A stretch of DNA of 64,000 bases from Oceanimonas sp. GK1. Its GTDB lineage: Bacteria > Pseudomonadota > Gammaproteobacteria > Enterobacterales > Aeromonadaceae. Of this stretch, positions 37,616 through 47,434 are shown one piece after another; position 1 is the stretch's first letter; each line of letters begins with the position of its first letter. A program made the position numbers and the translations under genes. The DNA is taken from contig NC_016745.1 of the NCBI RefSeq assembly GCF_000243075.1, positions 3,303,001 through 3,367,000 of the forward strand. Reading direction: 5' to 3'. The notes beneath the pieces are model-generated. The model saw nothing but the letters and a program-made list of their open reading frames with translations, had not been told where the DNA came from and did not search any database.

Positions 37616-39820
37616 TCAGAACCGGTAGTTGGCGGAGAGCACGGCAGAGCGGCCATCACCCAGCTCCACGGCGGAGCTGCGGGTCAGAATGCCGGTGGCC
37701 GGATCAACCGAGCCGTTGCTGCCGCGAACCCGTTCTACATACTCCTCATCAAACAGGTTGTTCACGTTCAGCTGCAGGCTGAAAGCCTCATTAACCCGAT
37801 AAGATGCCATGGCATTGTGCACCCAGTAGCTGTCGATTTGGGTATCAGAGCTGCTGGTCACGGCACGGGAACCCACATAGCGGGCACCATAGCCCAGCTC
37901 CACGCCCGGAATCACCTCATAGGTGGTCCACAGGTTGGCGCTGTTGCGCGGGGTGTTCTGCAGCTCGCGACCGACCCGGTTCGGATCAAACGAGCTCAGG
38001 GTCTCGCTGTCGAGCAGGGTGTAGTTGGCAAACAGCTTCCACTGCTCGCTGACCACACCGGTCAGACCCAGCTCCATACCCTGTACCCGCTGCTCGCCGG
38101 CCAGCTCCAGCTCATTGGTCACACTGTTGGTTTCCCGGGCATTGGTCTTGTCGACCCGGAACAGGGCACCGTCCACGCCCAAGTGGCCGTTCATCAGCTC
38201 CCACTTGGTACCCAGCTCCCAGGTTTCATTCTTCTCGGGATCCAGGTTTTCGGCGCCATTCCCACGGGGCAAGGCACCGGAGGTCGCGAAAGACTCAGCC
38301 GAGGGGTTGAAGGAGGTGCCGTAGGCCAGATACACCCGGCCGTTGTCCGCCGGTTTGTAGACGATGCCGGCACGGCCGCTGAACATTCGATCACTGGTAG
38401 AGGTGGTATCACCGCTGACCTTATTGGAGGTATCACCCGAGATCCAGTCTTGGCGCGCACCCAGACTCAGATCCCACTGCGGGTGCAGCGTAATAGTATC
38501 AAACACATACAGTGCCCGCGTGTTCAGCTCGGCCTCGGTACCGCCGCTGTCCTTGTAGTTGGTGGGGCCAGTCCAGACACCCGGCGGGTTGTAAAGGTCA
38601 AAACCGTTGGCCGGATAATTACCACTCAGGTTGTAGCTGCCCGAGGTCAGATCATAGGTTTCATGAGCGAGCTCACCGCCCACCAGCATATCGTGTTTCA
38701 GGGCGCCGGTGTCGAACTCGAACGCCACGCCGGTCTGGTTGATCCACAGCTCGGTTCGGGCATCCCGGCGATAGCCCTGTGGGCCGGCGGGGTTATAGCG
38801 ACCGGGATCCAGGTTCTCGGTATTAACATGAGAGGCCGAAATGGTGGTATCCCGATCCACCCGGCTGTAGCGGGTCTGGTTTTCGATGCGGGCGGTCTCG
38901 CTCAGCTCGTGCTCAAGCTTGAGGGTAACGGCATCGGACTGGATCTTCTCTTCATCCAGGTTGCGCCAGCCAAAGTAGCTCTCCCGATCTACCCCGGGCA
39001 GCACTCGGCCGTTTCGGGCCGGCAGGCCGTAGTCGGGCAGGTTGTCGTCCTGCTGGTGGAAGTAGCTCAGGGTGGCCTGGGTCTGCTCGCTCAGCCCTAT
39101 GGTTACCGAGGGCGCAATACCAAAACGCTGACGATCGATGTTGTTGCGCCCGGGCACGTCGTTCTCGTGAGCCATCAGGTTGATGCGGGCAGCGCTGTTC
39201 ACGCCCACATCCAGGGTGGTGTTGGCGTCCAGGGTCACACGACGATATTCATCAGTGCCCAGGCTGGCGCCAAGCTCGGCGAAGTCGCGCTGCTTGGGCG
39301 CCTTGCTTACCTGGTTGATGGCACCGCCGGTGGTGCCGGCACCGCCAAACACCGAGTTGGGCCCCTTCAGTACCTCCACCTGTTCAATGTTGAAGGTGTC
39401 GGTGCGGTTGTTCTGGCTGCTGTCGCGCAGGCCGTCGATCTGCATGTTGGAATTGGCGCTAAAGCCGCGAATGTTGATCTTGTCGCCGGAGCCGCCGCCA
39501 CCCTCGCCCGCATCAAAGGTAATGCCCGACACGTTGGACAGCACCTGGCGCAGGCTCAGGGCCTGCTGCTCTTCCATTACTTCCTTCGGCACCACGGTCA
39601 CGGTTTGAGGCGTGTCCAGCAGGGGCTTTACATATTTTGAAGAAGCGGACTTTTCGGTTTTATACCCCTGCTCCCGCACGTCTTTCACGGTCACGGTGTC
39701 AAAATGAGTCACATCCTGCTGGGCCTGGGCCGGTACCGCCAGGCTGGCCACCGCCAGACCGACTGCCGAGCTGATCATGGTTCTGGGGGGAAGTGCGGAT
39801 GAGCGAATAAAGGTGCGCAC
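37616..39820 (-). CDS. TonB-dependent siderophore receptor (Fiu/PiuA-like)
   Basis: 734 residues from the GTG at 39820, which has AAGGAG seven bases upstream. A longer frame from 39889 would run through the Fur-like site. The signal peptide ends near AVPAQA. The plug domain follows: DTPQTVTVVPKEVMEEQQALSLRQVLSNVSGITF, KINIRGFSANSNMQIDGLRD and VEVLKGPNSVFGGAGTTGGAINQVSKAP. A 22-strand beta barrel ends in NLFDEEYVERV and a terminal Phe (LSANYRF), as outer-membrane barrels require. It imports a ferric siderophore, probably catechol-type to judge from the linked PiuC-like gene. No TonB box could be fixed with certainty. Confidence 0.93.
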   Translation of the reverse strand: MRTFIRSSALPPRTMISSAVGLAVASLAVPAQAQQDVTHFDTVTVKDVREQGYKTEKSASSKYVKPLLDTPQTVTVVPKEVMEEQQALSLRQVLSNVSGITFDAGEGGGGSGDKINIRGFSANSNMQIDGLRDSSQNNRTDTFNIEQVEVLKGPNSVFGGAGTTGGAINQVSKAPKQRDFAELGASLGTDEYRRVTLDANTTLDVGVNSAARINLMAHENDVPGRNNIDRQRFGIAPSVTIGLSEQTQATLSYFHQQDDNLPDYGLPARNGRVLPGVDRESYFGWRNLDEEKIQSDAVTLKLEHELSETARIENQTRYSRVDRDTTISASHVNTENLDPGRYNPAGPQGYRRDARTELWINQTGVAFEFDTGALKHDMLVGGELAHETYDLTSGSYNLSGNYPANGFDLYNPPGVWTGPTNYKDSGGTEAELNTRALYVFDTITLHPQWDLSLGARQDWISGDTSNKVSGDTTSTSDRMFSGRAGIVYKPADNGRVYLAYGTSFNPSAESFATSGALPRGNGAENLDPEKNETWELGTKWELMNGHLGVDGALFRVDKTNARETNSVTNELELAGEQRVQGMELGLTGVVSEQWKLFANYTLLDSETLSSFDPNRVGRELQNTPRNSANLWTTYEVIPGVELGYGARYVGSRAVTSSSDTQIDSYWVHNAMASYRVNEAFSLQLNVNNLFDEEYVERVRGSNGSVDPATGILTRSSAVELGDGRSAVLSANYRF

Positions 39821-39844
39821 TGACAACTCCTTGTTGTTATTTCT

Positions 39845-39894
39845 TGATATGAGAATCGATAACCCTTCACAAAGGCGACTCATTCTCATTTAAG
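39845..39894 (-). promoter_or_regulatory. Two Fur-box-like sequences upstream of the siderophore receptor
   Basis: TGATATGAGAATCGATAAC (39845-39863) and, on the minus strand, CTTAAATGAGAATGAGTC (39877-39894). Both have the TGAGAAT core common in Fur sites of gammaproteobacteria. Iron repression of the receptor is the expected outcome. Confidence 0.62.
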
Positions 39895-39972
39895 ACTTGA
39901 TCAAGATCAACAAACTTTGTGACTTTTGTTACAGCACCGGCGAAAACGCCATCACCTCACCATCACCTCAAT

Positions 39973-40001
39973 AAAAAAGCCAGCCCGAAGGCTGGCTTTT
40001 T
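39973..40001 (-). terminator. Intrinsic terminator of acnB
   Basis: AAAAAGCCAGCC-CGAA-GGCTGGCTTTTT, a long symmetrical stem with T tract, 22 bases past the acnB stop. Confidence 0.9.
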
Positions 40002-40022
40002 GAACAGAGGGACTCACCTGAT

Positions 40023-42620
40023 TCAGATGGCCTGCTGGAAGATCACGGTATCGGCCTTTTCCACGTAGCTGTCGAGCTCGTCGAAGTTCAGGTAACGATA
40101 GGTGTCGGCAGCGGTGGCGTTCAGCTCCTGGGCGTATTCCAGGTACTCGGCCACGGTGGGAAGCTTGCCGTGAATGGCGGCCACGGCCGCCAGCTCGGCG
40201 GACGCCAGGTACACATTGGCACCCTTGCCCAGGCGGTTGGGGAAGTTACGGGTGGAGGTGGACACCACGGTGGTGTTGTCCCCTACCCGCGCCTGGTTAC
40301 CCATGCACAGGGAGCAGCCCGGGATCTCGATGCGGGCACCGACCCGGCCGAAGATGCCGTAGTAGCCTTCGCTGGTCAGCTGATCCTTGTCCATCTTGGT
40401 GGGCGGGGCGACCCACAGGCGGGTGGGCAGCTGGCCCTTGTACTTGTCGAGCAGCTTGCCGGCGGCGCGGAAGTGGCCGATGTTGGTCATGCAGGAGCCG
40501 ATAAACACCTCATCGATGCTCTCGCCGGTCACCTCGGACAGCAGACGGGCGTCGTCGGGATCGTTAGGCGCACACAGGATCGGCTCCTTGATCTCGCTCA
40601 TGTCGATTTCCAGCACGTGAGCGTACTCGGCATCGGCATCGGCTTCCATCAGCTCGGGGTTGGCCAGCCACTCTTGCATGCCCTTGATGCGGCGCTCCAG
40701 GGTGCGCTGGTCGCCATAACCTTCGGCGATCATCCACTTCAGCATCACGATGTTGGAGTTCAGATACTCGATGATCGGCTCTTTATCCAGCTTGATGGTA
40801 CAGCCGGCGGCGGAGCGCTCGGCGGTGGCATCGGCCAGTTCAAAGGCTTGTTCCACCTTCAGCTGGGGCAGACCTTCGATTTCCAGCACCCGGCCGGAGA
40901 ATTCGTTGATCTTGCCTTCCTTGGCCACGGTCAGCAGGCCGTGCTTGATGCCGTAGTAGGGAATGGCGTGCACCAGGTCGCGCAGGGTGATGCCGGGCTG
41001 CATTTCGCCCTTGAAGCGCACCAGCACCGACTCGGGCATGTCCAGCGGCATCACGCCGGTGGCGGCGGCAAAGGCCACCAGGCCGGAGCCCGCCGGGAAG
41101 GAGATACCGATGGGGAAACGGGTGTGGGAGTCACCGCCGGTGCCCACGGTATCGGGCAGCAGCATGCGGTTCAGCCAGGAGTGGATAACACCGTCGCCCG
41201 GACGCAGGGACACGCCGCCGCGGTTCATGATGAAGTCCGGCAGGGTGTGGTGGGTGGTCACGTCCACCGGCTTGGGATAGGCGGCGGTGTGGCAGAACGA
41301 CTGCATGGTCAGGTCGGCGGAGAAGCCCAGACAGGCCAGGTCTTTCAGCTCGTCCCGGGTCATGGGGCCGGTGGTGTCCTGAGAGCCGACGGTGGTCATC
41401 TTCGGCTCGCAGTACTGGCCGGGGCGCACGCCGGTCACGCCGCAGGCCTTGCCCACCATCTTCTGGGCCAGGGTGTACCCCTTGCCGGAGTCGGCCACCG
41501 GGGCCGGGCGCTTGAACACCTCGGACGGGGCCAGCCCCAGGGCTTCACGGGCCTTGTCGGTCAGGCCGCGGCCGATGATCAGCGGAATACGGCCGCCGGC
41601 ACGCACTTCGTCGAGCAGCACGTCGGTCTTCAGCTTAAAGGTGCTCAGCACCTCGTCACTGCCATGGCGGCAGATCTTGCCCTCGTAGGGGTAGATGTCG
41701 ATCACGTCGCCGGTGTTCAGCTTGGTCACGTCGCACTCGATGGGCAGGGCGCCGGCATCTTCCATGGTGTTGAAGAAGATGGGGGCAATCTTGCTGCCGA
41801 TACAGATGCCGCCGGCGCGCTTGTTGGGCACAAACGGAATGTCGTCGCCCATGTGCCACAGCACGGAGTTGGTGGCGGACTTGCGGCTGGAGCCGGTGCC
41901 GACCACGTCGCCCACGTAGGCCAGCGGATGACCTTTTTCCTTCAGGGCTTCGATGGCGGTGATGGGGCCAACCACGCCGTCTTCGTCGGGCTCAATGCCG
42001 GGACGGGCGTTTTTCAGCATGGCCTGGGCGTGCAGCGGAATGTCGGGGCGGGACCAGGCGTCCTGGGCCGGAGACAGGTCATCGGTGTTGGTTTCGCCGG
42101 GCACCTTGAATACGGTCATGGTGATCTTGTCGGCCAGGGGCGCGCGCTCCAGGAACCATTCGGCCTCGGCCCAGGACTGCATCACCTGTTTGGCAAAGGC
42201 ATTGCCGGCCTTGGCCTTTTCGTCCACATCGTGGAAGGCGTCAAACATCAGCAGGGTGTGGCTCAGGGCCTTGGCGGCGATGGGCGCCAGGGCGTCCACG
42301 TCCAGCAGCTCAACCAGGGGAGCGATGTTGTAGCCCCCCTGCATGGTGCCCAGCAGCTCGGTGGCCTGCTCGGCAGACACCACCGGTGAGCTCACCTCAC
42401 CCTTGGCCACGGCGGCGAGAAAACCGGCCTTGACATAGGCGGCTTCATCAACACCAGGGGGAATGCGGGTAGAAAGGAGTTCGTAAAGGAAGGCTTCTTC
42501 GCCGGCGGGCGGGTTTTTGAGTAATTCAACCAGGGCGGCAACTTGCTCTGCGTCGAGTGGCTTGGCGGCCACTCCCTCTGCGGCACGTTCTTCGACGTGT
42601 TTACGATAGGCTTCAAGCAC
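40023..42620 (-). CDS. acnB: Aconitate hydratase B
   Basis: 865 residues, the AcnB length. It isomerises citrate to isocitrate in the TCA cycle with a [4Fe-4S] cluster. It starts at GTG (42620) with AGAGGA upstream, and begins [21 protein letters not shown] with the AcnB-specific N-terminal helical domain. Cluster ligands lie in [14 protein letters not shown] and in [38 protein letters not shown] and the swivel-domain [18 protein letters not shown] are also present. Monocistronic between a terminator and a palindrome-rich leader. Confidence 0.98.
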   Translation of the reverse strand: MLEAYRKHVEERAAEGVAAKPLDAEQVAALVELLKNPPAGEEAFLYELLSTRIPPGVDEAAYVKAGFLAAVAKGEVSSPVVSAEQATELLGTMQGGYNIAPLVELLDVDALAPIAAKALSHTLLMFDAFHDVDEKAKAGNAFAKQVMQSWAEAEWFLERAPLADKITMTVFKVPGETNTDDLSPAQDAWSRPDIPLHAQAMLKNARPGIEPDEDGVVGPITAIEALKEKGHPLAYVGDVVGTGSSRKSATNSVLWHMGDDIPFVPNKRAGGICIGSKIAPIFFNTMEDAGALPIECDVTKLNTGDVIDIYPYEGKICRHGSDEVLSTFKLKTDVLLDEVRAGGRIPLIIGRGLTDKAREALGLAPSEVFKRPAPVADSGKGYTLAQKMVGKACGVTGVRPGQYCEPKMTTVGSQDTTGPMTRDELKDLACLGFSADLTMQSFCHTAAYPKPVDVTTHHTLPDFIMNRGGVSLRPGDGVIHSWLNRMLLPDTVGTGGDSHTRFPIGISFPAGSGLVAFAAATGVMPLDMPESVLVRFKGEMQPGITLRDLVHAIPYYGIKHGLLTVAKEGKINEFSGRVLEIEGLPQLKVEQAFELADATAERSAAGCTIKLDKEPIIEYLNSNIVMLKWMIAEGYGDQRTLERRIKGMQEWLANPELMEADADAEYAHVLEIDMSEIKEPILCAPNDPDDARLLSEVTGESIDEVFIGSCMTNIGHFRAAGKLLDKYKGQLPTRLWVAPPTKMDKDQLTSEGYYGIFGRVGARIEIPGCSLCMGNQARVGDNTTVVSTSTRNFPNRLGKGANVYLASAELAAVAAIHGKLPTVAEYLEYAQELNATAADTYRYLNFDELDSYVEKADTVIFQQAI

Positions 42621-42722
42621 GACTGTATCCTCTTATTATCATTCGCCACCGTGGGCGTAAATGTCCTTGTAGGGGGCCAGGGGCGTCCGTGAGAACGCCG
42701 CGAAAGTATATAAGTTTTAACC

Positions 42723-42767
42723 CCGGATTAAAATCCGGCCCCTTAGACCTTTGGTCGAATATTTGAC
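42723..42767. promoter_or_regulatory. Three clustered palindromes upstream of acnB
   Basis: CCGGATTAAAATCCGG (42723-42738) is a perfect palindrome with seven-base arms. GACCTTTGGTC (42746-42756) and GTCGAATATTTGAC (42754-42767, one mismatch) overlap each other. They lie 100-150 bases before the acnB start and also just after the patatin gene. No known regulator is named; the first could instead be part of a weak terminator. Confidence 0.45.
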
Positions 42768-42835
42768 TAACACCGTGTTTTGAATGGATTTTCCGCACTT
42801 TCGCCACAAAATTGACGCTCAACAAGCCGTTAACA

Positions 42836-45076
42836 TCAAAAGCTGAACAAATTGCCGAAATACAGATAAACGCTGCTTTTATCCCCTTCTGCCTGACCAA
42901 AGGCCAGATAGAGCGGGCCCCAGTTGGTGTCGACACCAACAAAAATGCTGCCGGCGGTGAGGGCATTGTCCCAGCCCACCTCGGCCCCGGAATTCCACAC
43001 CCCGCCCCGCTCCAGTGACCCGCCCAGGTACACCGGTGAGCGAAAGGCGCCGAAATCGTTGTCAGCCCAGCGGTAGTGATAAAGCAGGCCGGCCAGGCCG
43101 CTGTAGCGGCCGCTGAGCTGCTCGCTCTGGTAGCCAGAGAGGTTGAACAGCCCTCCCAGGCTGCGGGCGAACACCGGCAATGGCTGCTCGGCGGTGGAGC
43201 CGCCCAGCACCAGCTTGCCGATCAGGGTATGGCGATCGGCATTCCAGGGGCGCAGCCAGTCCAGCTCGTAGTCGAGGCCGGCCACGTTTTCATTGCTGCC
43301 CTGCCCTTCCAGCCGGTTGCGGTAATAGCCCAGGGTCAGCGCCGCCGCTTCCCCGTGAGTGGGAAAAAACACATTGTTCAGGGTGTCGTGCGTCAGCCGC
43401 AGGTAGGGGCCGGCCGAGGTCACGTCCAGACCGCCGTCCAGGTTGCGCGCGTCAATGCTGCCGGTGAGCCCCTGCACCCCCAGGGCCAGCTCGCTCCAGG
43501 GGTTAAGGTTGTAGCCCAGCTCGCTCAGCCCCCGCCAGGTGGCATAGTCGAAGTCCAGGGTGGTGAGCCGGCCAAACTGCTGAAAGCTGTCTTCCCCCGG
43601 CTCGACAAAAAAGGTGCGCCGGCGCTTTTCATATTCGCCCCGCGCCTTCCAGAACAGGTCGTAATCGGTATCCAGCGGCGTGTAGAACTCGGTGGCCAGC
43701 CGCTTGTTGCTGCCCAGGGTGACCTCCGCCAGCCACTCGCCGCCAAGCATGTTGATGTTGGTGCGGCGAAACTGGGCGCCAATCTCGTAACTGGTGCGGC
43801 TGGAAAAGTCGTCTTCCAGGGCAAATTTGAGATCCACAAACCCCGGTCCCCAGCCTTTTTCCCGTGTGTGCACCGTCAGCACCTGCTGGTCGTCCCGCTC
43901 CTCGATGCGGTAGCTGACCTGCTCAAAGGCATCCAGGGCATAGAGCCGGCGCACTCCCTGCTCCAGCTCTTCGGTCTGGTGAAACTGGCCCGGCCGAAGA
44001 CCCAGCGCGTCCCGGATCACCGCTTCGCTCAGGCTGGTGTTGCCTTCCACTTCCACCCGGTCAAGAAACACCACATCGCTGCGCTGCAGCCGGGCGCGCG
44101 TATCCAGCTTGCGGTTACGGTAATCGGCATAGTCCCGCTCGCTCAGGGCAAGCCGCTGCAGTTGCGGCAGCATCAGCGTGGCCGCGGCCTCACCGCGCCG
44201 AATGGCCTCGGGCATCTGGCTGAAGTCCCCCACCCCGATACCGCTGATATTCGGGCTGAGCAGCACGTCGCCCTCGGTCAGCAGTGCCTTTTGCCGTTCG
44301 GTACCGGCCCGGGTGAGGTAGTTGGTGAGCTGGGTCACCATGGCCAGGGCGCTGTCGAGCTGTTCTCGGGGCAGCATGGCATCGCCGATGTCCACGGCAA
44401 TCACCACCTCCGCGCCCAGCTCCTGAGCCACGTCCACCGGCAGGTTGTTGACCACGCCGCCATCCGCCAGCAGCCGGCCGCCCAGCGCCACCGGCTGCAG
44501 CACGCCGGGCACCGACATGGAAGCCTGCATGGCGGTGGCCAGATGGCCCCGGCTAAGCACCACGGGAGTCACGGTTTCCATGTCGGTGGCCACCGCCCGG
44601 TAGGGAATGGGCAGCTGGTCGAAGTTTTTCAGCCGGGGAATGGTCAGGGTACTACGCCTGAGCAGGGCGCCCAGGGCCTGGCCCTGAAAGAAACCGCCGG
44701 GCAGGCTGAGCCGCCACTGATCGTCGATGCCGATATCGGTGCGTAACAAAAATTCGTCGTTCTGCCGTTTGCGCCGAAGCGAGAGCTCGTCCCGGCCCAC
44801 CTTGTCCTGGTAGCCCTGGTTCCAGTCCAGGGCCAGCAGCTGGCGCTCCAGCTCATCGGCGTCGAGCCCCAGGGCGTACATGCCCGCCACATAGGCGCCC
44901 ATGCTGGTGCCGGTGACGATATCCACGGGAATGCGGTGTTGTTCCAGCACCCGGATCACGCCCACATGGGCGGCCCCCTTGGCACCACCGCCGCTCAGCA
45001 CCAGGGCCACCCGCGGGCGCTCGGCCAGCGCCGGCCACGACAACAACAGGGTCAACAGCAACAGAAAAGGGCGCAT
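42836..45076 (-). CDS. Patatin-like phospholipase with POTRA and outer-membrane barrel (PlpD-type, type Vd)
   Basis: 746 residues. Signal peptide 1-18 (LLLLTLLLSWPALA). The patatin domain covers about 20-320, with oxyanion loop SGGGAKG at 28-34, nucleophile Ser58 in GTSMG and Asp205 in DGGVVNNLP, a complete Ser-Asp dyad. A POTRA-like region follows at about 345-415 (VEGNTSLSEAVIRDALGLRPGQ). The rest is a 16-strand Omp85-type barrel ending in YFGNLFSF with terminal Phe. In Pseudomonas PlpD this layout exports the lipase domain, which has phospholipase A1 activity. An alternative is a surface-anchored enzyme. It is alone between acnB and a repeat. Confidence 0.9.
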   Translation of the reverse strand: MRPFLLLLTLLLSWPALAERPRVALVLSGGGAKGAAHVGVIRVLEQHRIPVDIVTGTSMGAYVAGMYALGLDADELERQLLALDWNQGYQDKVGRDELSLRRKRQNDEFLLRTDIGIDDQWRLSLPGGFFQGQALGALLRRSTLTIPRLKNFDQLPIPYRAVATDMETVTPVVLSRGHLATAMQASMSVPGVLQPVALGGRLLADGGVVNNLPVDVAQELGAEVVIAVDIGDAMLPREQLDSALAMVTQLTNYLTRAGTERQKALLTEGDVLLSPNISGIGVGDFSQMPEAIRRGEAAATLMLPQLQRLALSERDYADYRNRKLDTRARLQRSDVVFLDRVEVEGNTSLSEAVIRDALGLRPGQFHQTEELEQGVRRLYALDAFEQVSYRIEERDDQQVLTVHTREKGWGPGFVDLKFALEDDFSSRTSYEIGAQFRRTNINMLGGEWLAEVTLGSNKRLATEFYTPLDTDYDLFWKARGEYEKRRRTFFVEPGEDSFQQFGRLTTLDFDYATWRGLSELGYNLNPWSELALGVQGLTGSIDARNLDGGLDVTSAGPYLRLTHDTLNNVFFPTHGEAAALTLGYYRNRLEGQGSNENVAGLDYELDWLRPWNADRHTLIGKLVLGGSTAEQPLPVFARSLGGLFNLSGYQSEQLSGRYSGLAGLLYHYRWADNDFGAFRSPVYLGGSLERGGVWNSGAEVGWDNALTAGSIFVGVDTNWGPLYLAFGQAEGDKSSVYLYFGNLFSF

Positions 45077-45205
45077 GACGGTTCACAACAGCACAAGGGG
45101 GTATTCGCATTGTATGCCGGCGGGGTGAAAATAGGGAGCGCCGCGGGTATCGGTAAAGACAGGTGCCGGCATGGGGTTGCCGGCAGCATCAGCACAACAA
45201 AACAA

Positions 45206-45252
45206 CACCCGGGTTACCTCCGCCGACACGCTTCAAGCCCTGCCAGGGCATC
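45206..45252 (+). repeat. Composite dispersed repeat copy D, truncated module 1
   Basis: ACCCGGGTTACCTCCGCCGA onward matches the left half of copies C and E through CACGCTTCAAGCCC, then breaks off within GCCAGGGCATCA. The break coincides with the stop codon (45251-45253) of the chemoreceptor gene. Confidence 0.65.
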
Positions 45253-47125
45253 ACGCCGGCAGCCGGAACCGCCCCACCAGCTGTTGCAGCTCGTTGCCCA
45301 GACCGGCGAGCTGGGCGCTGTTGTCGGCGGCCTCGTCGCTGGCGGCGGCGGAATGCTCGGACAATTCGCGGATGCTGAACACCGAGCGGTTGATCTCTTC
45401 CGCCACCGAGCTCTGCTGCTCGGCGGCGGTGGCGATCTGGCTGTTCATCTGCTGGATCTGCGACACCGCCCGGGCAATGGCCTGAATGGCGTTGCCGGTC
45501 TCAGAGGCGGTGGCCACGGTGTCTTCGGCCATGGCGGCGCTGTGATCCATCATGGTCACCGACTCCCGGGCCTTGCCCTGCAACCCCTGAATCATGCCCT
45601 CAATCTGGGCGGTGGCCTGCTGGGTGCGTTGGGCCAGGGCCCGCACCTCATCGGCCACCACCGCAAAGCCGCGGCCGTGCTCGCCGGCCCGGGCCGCCTC
45701 AATGGCGGCATTGAGCGCCAGCAGATTGGTCTGCTCCGCCACGCCCTTGATCACATCGAGAATACCGCCGATGTTCAGGCTCTCGGTTTCCAGCTGCTGA
45801 ATCACCGCCAGTGACCGGCGCACTTCCTCCGCCAATGCGGAGATCCGCTCCGTGGTCTGGCTGACCCTGGCATTACCGGCCACCGCATCACTGTCGGCGG
45901 TCTGGGCCGCGCCAAAGGCGGCCTCGGCATGACGTGCCACTTCCTGCACCGTGGCCGCCATCTCGTTCATGGCGGTAGATACCTGCTCCAGCTCCAGCCG
46001 CTGCTGGTTGGTACCGGTACGGCCCTGCTCCGACATCGCCGACAGGCTCTGGGCCGAGGTGGCGATATGACTGCTGTTATTGTTGAGCTCACCCACCAGG
46101 CTGCGCAGGTTTTGAGTCATGGTCTGCATGCTGTCCATCAGCCGGCCCAGCTCGTCCCGACGCTGATGCGTCACGTTCTGGGTCAGGTCACCACCGGCGA
46201 TGCGATCCGCCTGGGCCATCAGCACCTTGAGCGGATTGACGATGCCTTGCGTGATAAGCCAGGCAAACAGCGCGCCCATTACCAGGGCGGCCACGGTCAC
46301 CAGCAGAACAAGCATGCCCGCCCACTGACTGACGGTTGCCATGTTGTTCTTCTGGCTGGCCACCAGGGCGGCGCTGCTCTCGGCCATGGTGGCCGTCAGG
46401 GTACCGATGCGCTCCTGCACCGACTCCAGCTCGCGGTAGACCTCGATATACTGCTGCTGCTGCTGGTCAAAGCGACCCAGCAACTGATAGAACTCCCGCA
46501 CATCCGGCTCTTCGCCCAGCTTCAGGCGGCTTTCCAGGGTCAGCATCAGGCCCTTGAGCCGGCTGGCCAGCCGGCTGATCTCACTCTCGTCGCGGCTGAT
46601 CACGTATTCCTGCTGGCTGAGCCGTATGCCCACCAGACGCACCAGCCAGCTCATGTAGGCGGGCTCGCCGGCACTGAGGTATTCGGCCCGTTGCTGGGCC
46701 GCAAAACCCAGCTGGTTCAGACTGAACAACAGCTCGCCGGTCTGCTTTTTAAGCGCTCCCAGCCGTTCCAGCTCCTGCTGATAGCGTTGCGTCCCCTCCA
46801 GCAACTGTTCCAGCCGGGCCCGATCCTCGCCCTGCTGCAGATCCTCCAGCAGGCGGCCCGCCTGGCTGCCGGCCCGGGATACCAGCGCCTTGGCCTGCTC
46901 CAATTGCTTGTCATCGTGCTGCAGCAGGTAGTTTTTTTCGTATTGCCGGGCCTGCTGAAACAGCAAATCGATGCTCGCCGCCCGCTCCTGGCGGTCGGCA
47001 CTGCTCAGCACCTGGTTCAGGGAAAAACCACTGATGGCGGCGATGGCCAGGGTCGTCAACAACATCATCACAAAGCCCAGGATCAGTTTGACCCTGACGC
47101 TCAGATTGCCGGGATGAAAACGCAT
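45251..47125 (-). CDS. Methyl-accepting chemotaxis protein, probable HBM sensor type
   Basis: 624 residues. Membrane segment 1 is at about 12-33 and segment 2 at about 273-297. The 240-residue periplasmic part between them is all helical ([22 protein letters not shown] near residue 52), which fits the helical bimodular sensor class known to bind TCA intermediates or aromatic compounds. A HAMP domain follows ([21 protein letters not shown]). The signalling hairpin tip is [44 protein letters not shown]. There is no C-terminal CheR-binding pentapeptide; the protein ends GRFRLPA. The ligand is unknown. No chemotaxis genes adjoin it. Confidence 0.9.
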   Translation of the reverse strand: MRFHPGNLSVRVKLILGFVMMLLTTLAIAAISGFSLNQVLSSADRQERAASIDLLFQQARQYEKNYLLQHDDKQLEQAKALVSRAGSQAGRLLEDLQQGEDRARLEQLLEGTQRYQQELERLGALKKQTGELLFSLNQLGFAAQQRAEYLSAGEPAYMSWLVRLVGIRLSQQEYVISRDESEISRLASRLKGLMLTLESRLKLGEEPDVREFYQLLGRFDQQQQQYIEVYRELESVQERIGTLTATMAESSAALVASQKNNMATVSQWAGMLVLLVTVAALVMGALFAWLITQGIVNPLKVLMAQADRIAGGDLTQNVTHQRRDELGRLMDSMQTMTQNLRSLVGELNNNSSHIATSAQSLSAMSEQGRTGTNQQRLELEQVSTAMNEMAATVQEVARHAEAAFGAAQTADSDAVAGNARVSQTTERISALAEEVRRSLAVIQQLETESLNIGGILDVIKGVAEQTNLLALNAAIEAARAGEHGRGFAVVADEVRALAQRTQQATAQIEGMIQGLQGKARESVTMMDHSAAMAEDTVATASETGNAIQAIARAVSQIQQMNSQIATAAEQQSSVAEEINRSVFSIRELSEHSAAASDEAADNSAQLAGLGNELQQLVGRFRLPA

Positions 47126-47262
47126 GTCGTATTCCTTTACGTCGCGGTGGGGCCTGAGTGCCTTAAACAGGACGTTTTAACATATCCGCTAATGGCGGGA
47201 GGCGCGCGCTTTTTCTTCCAAACAGTGATCTCTGGCACAAATGAGGCTGGATGCGGGAGACT

Positions 47263-47332
47263 GGGGACTGGGGACTGGGGACTGGGGACTGGGGACTGGG
47301 GACTGGGGACTGGGGACTGGGGACTGGGGACT
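47263..47332. repeat. (GGGGACT)10 tandem array with G-quadruplex potential
   Basis: Ten perfect seven-base units, preceded by a variant GGGAGACT. Same unit, same strand and same relation to a leftward gene start as the array at 27038-27121. Confidence 0.95.
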
Positions 47333-47377
47333 GGCAGAATAATCCCACCAATCCCTAATCCCAAGTCCCTATTCCCT

Positions 47378-47412
47378 AAAAAAATCCCCGGCCAATGGGC
47401 CGGGGATTTTTA
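47378..47412 (-). terminator. Intrinsic terminator of the pdhR-aceEF-lpdA operon
   Basis: ATCCCCGGCC-AATG-GGCCGGGGAT stem (47384-47407) flanked by A and T runs, 22 bases past lpdA. Strong and symmetrical. Confidence 0.9.
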
Positions 47413-47434
47413 TTGCCGAAGGCAAAAAGAAAAC

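Larger units (their letters stand above)
47126..47434. other. 309-base gap between lpdA and the chemoreceptor gene
   Basis: Contains the chemoreceptor leader, the (GGGGACT)10 array and decayed copies of it (ATCCCTAATCCCAAGTCCCT at 47350-47369), then the lpdA terminator. No gene. Confidence 0.75.
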
